DNA of 64,000 nucleotides from Bacteroidaceae bacterium. GTDB taxonomy: Bacteria; Bacteroidota; Bacteroidia; Bacteroidales; Bacteroidaceae. The notes beneath the pieces were generated by a model. That model did no database searches, was not told the origin of the DNA, and worked only from the letters and a program-made list of their open reading frames with translations. A program made the position numbers and the translations under genes. Location: positions 1-64,000 of the forward strand of contig JAFXEF010000052.1 in NCBI GenBank assembly GCA_017520935.1. The letters run 5' to 3'. Numbering within the stretch: position 1 is the stretch's first letter; the number at the start of each line of letters is the position of its first letter. This document shows positions 25,480-33,183 of the stretch, in pieces.

Positions 25480-27618
25480 TTAGAAGAAGAGGTAGCGGTT
25501 GTCCTCGATATTACCTTGGCGATAGAGCTCGTTGAGGATGGTGTTGCTGTTGATGTTGCGGGTAGCAGTGGCCTCAAGGGTCTTCTGCTCTGCCGCAGCG
25601 TCAAACTTGGCTACACCGTTGCTCTTCTTTACTACCTGAATGAAGTAGATACCACCGTTACCCTTGATAGGAGTGCTCAGTGTGCCCTCCTCGAGGGTAG
25701 CTGCTGCACCGCTGAGCACGGGCTCGCTGGCGGGTACCTTGCTCACGTAGGCAGGTGAAGAGAAGCTTACACGACGGAGTGTGTCGGACTTTACACCGTT
25801 CAAAGCAAGAGCTTCCTGCATGGTCTTTACGCCCTTTACATCGGCCAGAATCTTCTCGGCTTTCTTGTCTGCAAGAGCTTGCATGCGGAACATCTCGGCG
25901 AACTGCTCTACGGGACGGTAGCCTGCCTTGTGGATGTCTGATACGGCTACTACCATCAGGTGGTTGTTCTCACCTGCCTCGAAGATTTGTGAAACTTCGC
26001 CCTTCTTGGCACCGAAAGCCCAACGGAGTGCCTCGCGGGTACCTTGTACACCACCGATGGTGTGTGCGGCATTGCTAATCTCATTGACGGGGTAGAGGCG
26101 GAAGCCTGCTTCCTCGGCATTGGCCTCAATGTCTTCGAGTGTCTGGTTGTCAGCTACGAAAGCGCTGAGCTTGTTGTAGGCTGCTGCGTAGGTCTCGTTG
26201 CTGAAATATGCAGGACGCTTGATGACTGCGGCTGTGTATTTCTCTATGGGGCTCTTGGTGTCGAGTACCTCGATGATGAGTTCGCCACCGGCAAGGGGGA
26301 GTTGCTTGAGCTCGTTTTTCTTCATGCCGAAGAGGGTGTTGAGGTAGGTGGCGTTGTCGCCGCTGATGCCTGCACCTTCAAAGTTTGCGGTAGCAATCCA
26401 TACAGGCTCAGAAGGCTGGTTGTACTTGGCTGCGAGCTCGGCGAAGTCAGCACCGCTCTTCAAGGCGTTGTAGATGCTGTCTGCCAGTACCTTTGTGCGG
26501 GCTGCATCGGCATCGACAATCTGAATCTGACGATACTGTACAGAGTCGGGGAGGTGTACCTTGCTGAGTACGCGGAAGGCGTTGTATGAGTCGTCGGTCT
26601 GGTTGTAGTAGGGACCGTATACCTCGTCGCCCTGTACTGAATCGAGATGGGCTACAACATCGGCGGGGAGGCCGTTCTCAGAAACGGGCACCTCAGAGTA
26701 TGCCTCGGTAGAGTTGGCCAAGCGTACGAGGGCTGCCAGGTCTTCGGTGGTAGCCAGCTGGGCTGCATACTCGCCTACCTCCTTGAGGAGTTCGTCGCGG
26801 TCGGCCTGGCTGGGTGTCACGGTCACGTCGATGTACTTGATGGCGCGTGTCTCGGCAGACTGTTTGTAGAGCTCTTTTTTAGCTTCGTAGAGCTTGTTGA
26901 TGTCGCTGTTGCTTACCTTTACGAGTGAGTCGGCAATGCTGTTGAAGGGCACTACAGCATAGGCTACCTCTGCGTGTGAGTTGCGTGCATTGAAGTTGTA
27001 CTCGGCAGCTACGGGGTTGGTGAGCTGTGCACCGGCGATGAGTGACTCGTACTTCTGCATCAGGAGACTGCTCTGCAGGTTACTCTCAATGAACTTCCAA
27101 TAGTTATAGAGCTGATGATAGTAGTCTACGTACTCAGCGGGCATCACCTCGGGATCCATGTTGGCGTATTCGGCGAGGAAGTTCATGAGTACGTCGCGAT
27201 CGAACTTGCCTGTTGTCTGATTGCGGAATGCAGATTGAGCCAACAGAGGGTCAGTGCCTTCGTCGATTACAGCCTGAAGCTCGGCGGTAGTAACGGTGAG
27301 GCCGAGTTTCTTGGCCTGTTCGCCTACGAGGGTGTTGGTCACGAGGGTGTTCCACACCTCATCCTTGATTTGTGCGTTCTCGCTTTCGGTGAGTGAGTTA
27401 CCGCCACGGATGAAGTTGATGGCTTGGGTGTACTCCTCTACCTGCTTCTGGTAGGCCTGCGCGTCAATCTTGTTGCCGTTGATTTCGCCTACGTTCTGTG
27501 AGTTCTGGTGGGGTTGCAATACCTGTGCGGCATCGCCTGCAATGAATGCAAACAGAGCGAGACCGATGATAATCACCAGGAAGGCTCCGTGTTTTCTGAT
27601 AGATTGTAATGTTGCCAT
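25480..27618 (-). CDS. PpiD/SurA-type periplasmic peptidyl-prolyl isomerase
   Basis: Membrane-anchored folding factor for exported proteins. MATLQSIRKHGAFLVIIIGLALFAFIAGDAA is an uncleaved N-terminal anchor (positions 1-30) as in PpiD. A SurA-like N-terminal helical region (about 35-260) is followed by two parvulin-like modules; the clearest rotamase segments are around SVQYRQIQIVDADAARTKVLADSIYNALKSG near 345 and the AGFRLYPV...GAKKGEVSQIFEAGENNHLMVVAV region near 500-550. The 712-residue length is typical of Bacteroidetes PpiD. It is the last gene of a minus-strand run (trpS, coaX, barrel protein, TPR, lptC) but has its own -7 box. Confidence 0.9.
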   Translation of the reverse strand: MATLQSIRKHGAFLVIIIGLALFAFIAGDAAQVLQPHQNSQNVGEINGNKIDAQAYQKQVEEYTQAINFIRGGNSLTESENAQIKDEVWNTLVTNTLVGEQAKKLGLTVTTAELQAVIDEGTDPLLAQSAFRNQTTGKFDRDVLMNFLAEYANMDPEVMPAEYVDYYHQLYNYWKFIESNLQSSLLMQKYESLIAGAQLTNPVAAEYNFNARNSHAEVAYAVVPFNSIADSLVKVSNSDINKLYEAKKELYKQSAETRAIKYIDVTVTPSQADRDELLKEVGEYAAQLATTEDLAALVRLANSTEAYSEVPVSENGLPADVVAHLDSVQGDEVYGPYYNQTDDSYNAFRVLSKVHLPDSVQYRQIQIVDADAARTKVLADSIYNALKSGADFAELAAKYNQPSEPVWIATANFEGAGISGDNATYLNTLFGMKKNELKQLPLAGGELIIEVLDTKSPIEKYTAAVIKRPAYFSNETYAAAYNKLSAFVADNQTLEDIEANAEEAGFRLYPVNEISNAAHTIGGVQGTREALRWAFGAKKGEVSQIFEAGENNHLMVVAVSDIHKAGYRPVEQFAEMFRMQALADKKAEKILADVKGVKTMQEALALNGVKSDTLRRVSFSSPAYVSKVPASEPVLSGAAATLEEGTLSTPIKGNGGIYFIQVVKKSNGVAKFDAAAEQKTLEATATRNINSNTILNELYRQGNIEDNRYLFF

Positions 27619-27667
27619 TTTTTTGTTATTTTTAGTTTTTTATTATTTTCAAATGAATTTGAGCGCA

Positions 27668-27675
27668 CGAAGGTA
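27668..27675 (-). promoter_or_regulatory. Possible -7 box of ppiD
   Basis: Minus-strand TACCTTCG, one mismatch to TAnnTTTG, 49 bp upstream of the ATG. No clear -33. Confidence 0.4.
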
Positions 27676-27792
27676 CGAAAAAAACCTTTAACGACATAAA
27701 GATTAGAGTCAAAAAATGACTTTTGCCCTTAATTTAGGTGCGATTATGAGGTTTTTGCTACTTTGTACTATGCGGATTAGGAAGGTGGGCTG

Positions 27793-28470
27793 TCAATTCT
27801 GTATTTCTTTAGCCTCTTCGATAGTGGTTACTGTGTCTTTGGGAAAGGTGGGCGCGGCTATGGTATCAGTAGTCAGGGAAGTGCTGTCGGTTTGGCTCTC
27901 TTCCTTTATGGGGAAGATGCCTTGGGTCTGCTTGATGGTGTATCGGGTGAAGTCTTGGTTGGAGATGAACCCGATACCGGTAATGATGCGTTTCTGCTGG
28001 CGTATGCGGATGAATAAATCGGAGTATACCCGTTTGGTCTTCTGATCCCAGAAGAGGAGTTGGGTATCGAACTGCTCGTCCTGCTCGTTCTCGATGTGTA
28101 CGTTTCCACGCAACTCCCACAGTTCTTTCTTGTCGTAGTAATAGGCTGTATCGGCCACGATGGTGGCTTCGATGCTGAGATCGTTATTGAACTTCTCCAG
28201 ATAGACTCCCTGCTCGAATGTCCACATGGAGGGATCGAGTCGGTCAAACACTTGCCACTCGTCGGCAATGATCTTGTAGCGCACTACGCCCGAGTCGCTG
28301 ATATAGGTGGACACGTCTCGGGTAACCATCACGGGTACGGAGTCGCGGTTGGTGATGGCATCGGTAACCGGTTCCTTGCCTTTGGTGCAGGAGGCGGATA
28401 GAAACAGCATAACAACCGCCGGAATGACGGTTGCTATGCTATAGATTATAGTATGCTTCGTGGTAGTCAA
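27793..28470 (-). CDS. lptC: LPS export periplasmic protein LptC
   Basis: Bridges the inner-membrane LPS transporter to LptA. The N-terminus is hydrophobic and ends LFLSASC, a lipobox-like site, so this may be a lipoprotein. The LptC/OstA beta-jellyroll core shows in VVRYKIIADEWQVF (about 60), GVYLEKFNNDLSIEATIVADTAYYYDKKELWELRGNVHI (about 85-125) and GIGFISNQDFTRYTIKQTQGIF near the end. The C-terminal tail is Thr/Asp-rich. It begins immediately after the stop of the TPR gene, so they are cotranscribed. Confidence 0.88.
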   Translation of the reverse strand: MTTTKHTIIYSIATVIPAVVMLFLSASCTKGKEPVTDAITNRDSVPVMVTRDVSTYISDSGVVRYKIIADEWQVFDRLDPSMWTFEQGVYLEKFNNDLSIEATIVADTAYYYDKKELWELRGNVHIENEQDEQFDTQLLFWDQKTKRVYSDLFIRIRQQKRIITGIGFISNQDFTRYTIKQTQGIFPIKEESQTDSTSLTTDTIAAPTFPKDTVTTIEEAKEIQN

Positions 28471-29841
28471 TTAGCGGATAGTGACTGTTTCGTTGATAAT
28501 ACCGCCTACCTTCACTTGGTCGCCCTTCTTGTAACCGAGGAAGAAAAGTTCCTCTACAGCAGGTGTATGGGTAGAGTAGGCTGCAATCATCTTGTTGGCC
28601 TCTTCAGCTACCGACTCGTCAACACGCTTAGCTTGATACAGCTTGTCGAGTACAGCGAAGTACTTGCAGCTGTTGAGGTTGTCATCATCGTTCCAGCGAG
28701 GAGATGCGGCATAGATGTTGGCCAGCAGGATGTAATAAGCGCCCTTGTTCCCGTTGAGGCTGATGGCACGTGTCACATAACCCTTGGCCTTGCTCAGTTG
28801 CTTGTCTGAGTTGAGGATGACAGCTGCCTTGTAGCAGTACTCGGCTTTACTCAGATTGGTGCTGTCGAGCTCGATAGCTTGGTCGAAGAATTCGATGGAC
28901 TTGTTCACATCGCCACGCTTGAAGTAACGGTAGGCACATCCGGCAGCTGTCTCGGCTGTAGGTGCGATGTTGTGTGCGTACTCTGATGCATTGTAATATG
29001 CGTCAGACTCGGTACATGCGAGCATTCCCATAATGGATACCACCTTCTTCAGGTACTCGAGGTTGTCTTTGTTCTCTTCAATCTTGGGGGCATAAATCTT
29101 TTCAAGTTGCTCGCAATCGGCAGCACCGCTGTTGATGAAGTAGGCATCAACGTTCTCCTTGGTGGTGGCTACGGCCTTCAGCAGAGCTTCCTTCTGAGCC
29201 GATGTGCTGTTGTTGGCTGCTTCGGCGATAGCGTTGATGTGCTCTGACGCGGTGAGGTAGTCCTGGATGAGCTGCTCACGGTGGGTGTCATCGTTCTTGA
29301 ATTTCTGGGTGGAGATCTTCATGAAGTCGCCGATGATGTAATATTGGTTTTTTGCTTTACCCAACTCGATGGCTTCTGAAAGCATCTCGTATGCCTTATT
29401 TGCGTCCATGCCAGGATAGTAGGTGATGTAGGTATGTGCCTTCTCGCCCTTTACATAGAAGTCTGTCCAAGGTGACTTTCTCAACATGTTCAACTTGTCG
29501 AGATACTTGAGCTGCTGGTCATATACGCTCATCAGCTCATCGGCATATTTCTTACGCTCGGTCATATCCTTGGTGGCTGCAATCAGGTTCTTCAGAATGA
29601 CTGCACCATTGGTGTAGATGCTGTGTTGTGAAAAAGGTGCATCAGCGAATACCTTCTGCCAATAGGGGTATGCTTCAACGTAGTTCTTGGTCTTTACATA
29701 CTCACCGTAGAGGCTGAGGTTGTTCAAGCAGTCGATGCTGTCTTGGCCGTGTCCGAAACGTGAACCGTCTTCTACTCCCTTCTGTGCCATAGCCACAGTA
29801 GAAGTCAATGCAAATAATGCGATAATAGCTTTAATTCTCAT
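28471..29841 (-). CDS. Exported tetratricopeptide-repeat protein
   Basis: Signal peptide MRIKAIIALFALTSTVAMAQ. The rest is helical, with TPR-like pairs: LSLYGEYVKTKNYVEAYPYWQKVF near 43, AYRYFKRGDVNKSIEFFDQAIELD near 310 and AKGYVTRAISLNGNKGAYYILLANIYAA near 355. It lies between an outer-membrane barrel protein and lptC; such TPR proteins often act as periplasmic scaffolds, which is inference here. Conserved in Bacteroidales as a hypothetical TPR protein. Confidence 0.82.
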   Translation of the reverse strand: MRIKAIIALFALTSTVAMAQKGVEDGSRFGHGQDSIDCLNNLSLYGEYVKTKNYVEAYPYWQKVFADAPFSQHSIYTNGAVILKNLIAATKDMTERKKYADELMSVYDQQLKYLDKLNMLRKSPWTDFYVKGEKAHTYITYYPGMDANKAYEMLSEAIELGKAKNQYYIIGDFMKISTQKFKNDDTHREQLIQDYLTASEHINAIAEAANNSTSAQKEALLKAVATTKENVDAYFINSGAADCEQLEKIYAPKIEENKDNLEYLKKVVSIMGMLACTESDAYYNASEYAHNIAPTAETAAGCAYRYFKRGDVNKSIEFFDQAIELDSTNLSKAEYCYKAAVILNSDKQLSKAKGYVTRAISLNGNKGAYYILLANIYAASPRWNDDDNLNSCKYFAVLDKLYQAKRVDESVAEEANKMIAAYSTHTPAVEELFFLGYKKGDQVKVGGIINETVTIR

Positions 29842-29942
29842 TGTTCATTAAATGTATTTAGTTGTTATTATTCTTGCTCCTATATTATTTTGACTGTTTC
29901 TTTAGATTAAAGTTTAATAACGGGTTACTCCCCTTCACTCAA

Positions 29943-31202
29943 TCACTGTACCTTCCATTTGTCGAACCATCCTTCGTTGAAGGAGAGGCCTATGCTCAGG
30001 CGGAGGTAGTTCTCGGTAATCATGCCCGACCCTGGTGCAGGGCGTACGTGTACGGCTTGACCCGATATGTTGATGATGCTCTTGGCACTCCAACCGTTCA
30101 TGATGGGAAGCCCTATGCCGATGGTGGCTCCATATTCGGTAGGGCCTTTGTACTCGCCTACATAGTAGTGTGAGGTGGCGTAGTGGAGTCCGGCACGGTA
30201 GCGTGTGCGGCGGAACAGCTTGCGGGTGATACGCTCGGGTATGTACTCGAAGCCCACCGATGCGCGGTGATAGTCGGCACCTTTGTAGCCGAAGAAGTTG
30301 GTGGCGCTGTATTGTTGTACGCTGTAGTCGGCGGCAAACGTAAGACGCTCGTCGTAGGTGTATGATATGCCGGCACCTATGCCTGCGGGGATGCTGAATG
30401 AGGATACACTCAGTGTGTCGTAGTTGGCGGTGCCGTTTGTAGATGTCACGTCAACCGTGTAGCCTTTATCATCAATGGTGTGTCCCAACTGGTAGGTGGC
30501 ACCCAAGGTAATACGGTTTTTGCCGAACGTGGTCTGGTACTGCAAGCCGAGGTCAGTCTTGTAGGTGGTGATGTCGGCCTGGTACTGCTTGGTGCGGGTG
30601 CTGATTGACGATTCGCTGTATTGGTTGTATACGTAGTGGTAAACCTCTCCGTAAAGGTAGGCGAGATTGGCTCCTATGGAGAAGTTCTTGAAGGGGCTCC
30701 ATCCGAGACCTATAGTTACCTGGCGCAGACCACCATCGCCATAGTAGCGGTTGGTAGTGGTCACCATGCCATCTTCGTCATCGCGGATAGTCTGTGTGTT
30801 GCTGAAGTTGTATCCGATATTCGAAAAGGGAGTCATGCCGATGGTCATACCCAACTTAGGCATTAGACGGAACTGCATGGCGAGGTAGTCGAAGGTGGTG
30901 TTGCGGGCATTCATCCTGACGTTACCTTCGGCAAAGTTGGTATTGTGTAGGCTCATCCCCACATCGAGAAGGAAGGTGAGTGTGTCTACAGCAGCATACG
31001 AGGCGGGGTTGAGCATGTTGATTTGGCTGCTGTTCTGCAAGCCGATGCCTGTGCCTCCCATACCTTTGTTTACGCCAACCTCTGCGATAGAAAGCTGTCC
31101 GAAACCATATCGCGTATATGGTGAATTCATTCCATTGTCTGCGAAAATGGGCAGTGTAAACAATGTTACGGCCAATATGGATAGTGCCTTGAATGCTCTC
31201 AT
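29943..31202 (-). CDS. Outer-membrane beta-barrel protein (FadL/PorV-like)
   Basis: Signal peptide MRAFKALSILAVTLFTLPIFA followed by the conserved opening MNSPYTRYGFGQLS and GVNKGMGGTGIGL, then alternating aromatic/hydrophobic strands (e.g. FDYLAMQFRLMPKLGMTIGMTPFSNIGYNF, about 103-132) to a C-terminal strand LRLSIGLSFNEGWFDKWKVQ. Composition and length (419) fit a 12-14-strand barrel; the ligand is unknown. Its ATG overlaps the coaX stop by ATGA, so translation is coupled to coaX, an arrangement common in this order. Confidence 0.85.
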   Translation of the reverse strand: MRAFKALSILAVTLFTLPIFADNGMNSPYTRYGFGQLSIAEVGVNKGMGGTGIGLQNSSQINMLNPASYAAVDTLTFLLDVGMSLHNTNFAEGNVRMNARNTTFDYLAMQFRLMPKLGMTIGMTPFSNIGYNFSNTQTIRDDEDGMVTTTNRYYGDGGLRQVTIGLGWSPFKNFSIGANLAYLYGEVYHYVYNQYSESSISTRTKQYQADITTYKTDLGLQYQTTFGKNRITLGATYQLGHTIDDKGYTVDVTSTNGTANYDTLSVSSFSIPAGIGAGISYTYDERLTFAADYSVQQYSATNFFGYKGADYHRASVGFEYIPERITRKLFRRTRYRAGLHYATSHYYVGEYKGPTEYGATIGIGLPIMNGWSAKSIINISGQAVHVRPAPGSGMITENYLRLSIGLSFNEGWFDKWKVQ

Positions 31203-31927
31203 TTGTTTAATGTTAAAATTCTGTTCAGTCCTTTTGCTACAAGCAAATTGTCTGCAAAGGTGCGACTTTTTGCCCGATTATCCAAGAGAAACGTACCACC
31301 GCCTGTTAAAAAAATCAAAAGTTTTGGGTATTTAAGATTACAGGCGCGTATGTATCCCTCGATTTCATAATGCACGCCTTGCAAAACACCTTCTCGGATG
31401 GCAGTTTCGGTGGTGTAGCCTATCTCAGTGCGCTCTCCAGTCTTGCTTACCAGTGGCAGTTTCCCTGTGAAGTGGTTGAGCGCCTTAAACCGCATGCCTA
31501 TGCCAGGCGATATGTTGCCGCCAAGATAGATGCCTTCGGCTGTGACGATATCGTAGGTGATGGCGGTGCCTATGTCAATGACCAGCAGGTCATGTCCTGG
31601 TTTCTGTGCATAGGCTTCGGCTACTGCAGCCAAACGGTCGGGACCCAATGTCTCGGGTGTTTTGTAGGCGATGCGGAAGGGCAGCCTCAGTGTGGCCGAC
31701 ATGCGTAGACAAGGGTAGGGGAGAGTCTCGATGGCTTGTCCGATGGCTTCGCTGACGGGGATTACCGATGACACGATGGCATGGACTATTGAACTGTCGT
31801 GAGCCTTTTGAACAAGCAGTTCCGGCAGTTCGGTGTGCTCTACACGGGTGTGCTCGGTAAGGGTTTCGCCCTCAAAGAGCGAAACCTTGGCCGATGAGTT
31901 GCCTATGTCAATGATAAGATGCTGCAC
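31199..31927 (-). CDS. coaX: Type III pantothenate kinase
   Basis: Phosphorylates pantothenate, first step of CoA synthesis. The ASKHA fold is shown by LIIDIGNSSAKVSLF at the start, RLAAVAEAYA near 100, LLVIDIGTAITYDIV near 115 and GGNISPGIGMRFKAL near 135. Length 242 is normal. It follows trpS by 21 bp and overlaps the barrel-protein gene by 4 bp. Confidence 0.96.
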   Translation of the reverse strand: MQHLIIDIGNSSAKVSLFEGETLTEHTRVEHTELPELLVQKAHDSSIVHAIVSSVIPVSEAIGQAIETLPYPCLRMSATLRLPFRIAYKTPETLGPDRLAAVAEAYAQKPGHDLLVIDIGTAITYDIVTAEGIYLGGNISPGIGMRFKALNHFTGKLPLVSKTGERTEIGYTTETAIREGVLQGVHYEIEGYIRACNLKYPKLLIFLTGGGTFLLDNRAKSRTFADNLLVAKGLNRILTLNK

Positions 31928-31948
31928 TCTTGCACTAAACTCTAAGCA

Positions 31949-33034
31949 CTAAACACTAAACTTGCGCGATTGTTCTGCAATGAGTTCTGCATCGTCGAAG
32001 TAGTCAATGCGCATGGCTCGGCGTACGTCGGCCAGTGTGCCTGCGGCTACCTCACGAGCGGCTTCGCTGCCACGTTTCAGAATGTTGAATACGGCAGGAA
32101 TGTCTTTCTCCCATTCTTTGCGGCGCTCGCGGATGGGAGTGAGCAACTCTTCCAGTATGGCAAAGAGGAATTTCTTAACCTTCACGTCGCCCAATCCGCC
32201 ACGTTGGTAGTGCGCTTTCAACTCGTCCAGACTGCTGTAATCGGGCCAGTATTGGGCAAAGTGTTCGGGACGGCAGAAAGCATCGAGGTAGGTGAATACG
32301 GTGTTCCCTTCTACCTTACCTGGGTCTTCTACACGGATGTGGTCGGGGTCGGTATACATGCTCATTACACGCTTGCGCACCTCCTCGGATGAGTCGGAGA
32401 GGTAGATGCAGTTGCCCAGCGACTTCGACATCTTGGCTTTGCCGTCTGTACCTGGCAGGCGCATGCAGGCAGCATTGTCGGGCAGCAGTATCTCGGGCTC
32501 CACGAGGGTGTCGCCATAGATGCCGTTGAAGCGGCGTACGATTTCGCGTGCTTGCTCTATCATCGGCTGCTGATCCTCACCGGCAGGCACCGTGGTGGCA
32601 CGGAAGGCTGTGATGTCCGATGCCTGGCTGATGGGGTAGGTGAAGAAGCCTACAGGGATACTTGTCTCGAAGTTGCGCATCTGAATTTCTGTCTTTACGG
32701 TCGGGTTGCGTTGCAAACGGCTAACAGTGACGAGGTTCATATAGTAGAATGCCAGTTCGCACAGTTCGGCTACTTGCGACTGTATGAAGATAGTGCTCTT
32801 CGCGGGGTCGATGCCACAAGCCAGATAGTCAAGAGCTACCTCGATGATGTTCTGGCGTATCTTCTCGGGATTGTCGGCATTGTCGGTCAGTGCTTGGGCA
32901 TCGGCAATCATGATGAATATCTTGTCGAAGAGTCCTGAATTCTGCAACTCTACACGACGTCGCAGCGAACCTACGAAATGTCCCAAATGCAGACGTCCGG
33001 TAGGACGGTCACCTGTAAGAATTATCTTTCCCAT
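31949..33034 (-). CDS. trpS: Tryptophanyl-tRNA synthetase
   Basis: Class I aminoacyl-tRNA synthetase. HIGH-type motif in [15 protein letters not shown] (10-24) and KMSKS in [15 protein letters not shown] near 203. The rest follows TrpRS ([19 protein letters not shown] near 150). Length 361. First gene of the run trpS > coaX > barrel > TPR > lptC > ppiD. A minus-strand TAATTTTG at 33104-33097 is a possible -7 box about 60 bp upstream. Confidence 0.97.
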   Translation of the reverse strand: MGKIILTGDRPTGRLHLGHFVGSLRRRVELQNSGLFDKIFIMIADAQALTDNADNPEKIRQNIIEVALDYLACGIDPAKSTIFIQSQVAELCELAFYYMNLVTVSRLQRNPTVKTEIQMRNFETSIPVGFFTYPISQASDITAFRATTVPAGEDQQPMIEQAREIVRRFNGIYGDTLVEPEILLPDNAACMRLPGTDGKAKMSKSLGNCIYLSDSSEEVRKRVMSMYTDPDHIRVEDPGKVEGNTVFTYLDAFCRPEHFAQYWPDYSSLDELKAHYQRGGLGDVKVKKFLFAILEELLTPIRERRKEWEKDIPAVFNILKRGSEAAREVAAGTLADVRRAMRIDYFDDAELIAEQSRKFSV

Positions 33035-33158
33035 TTTTCTAAGTGTGGTTTATGCTTAATACTATGTGTACTATACCTATTTATATAAAGCGGCTGCAAA
33101 ATTACATAAAATCTTTCGATTTCCCGTAAAATGGAACTGCCTTTCTGAAAAAATATAC

Positions 33159-33166
33159 TACTTTTG
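33159..33166 (+). promoter_or_regulatory. -7 box of the DUF4105/phosphatase fusion
   Basis: TACTTTTG, 17 bp before the ATG at 33184. The -33 region contains CTTTC rather than TTTG. Confidence 0.55.
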
Positions 33167-33183
33167 TCATTCATTTCTTTTAG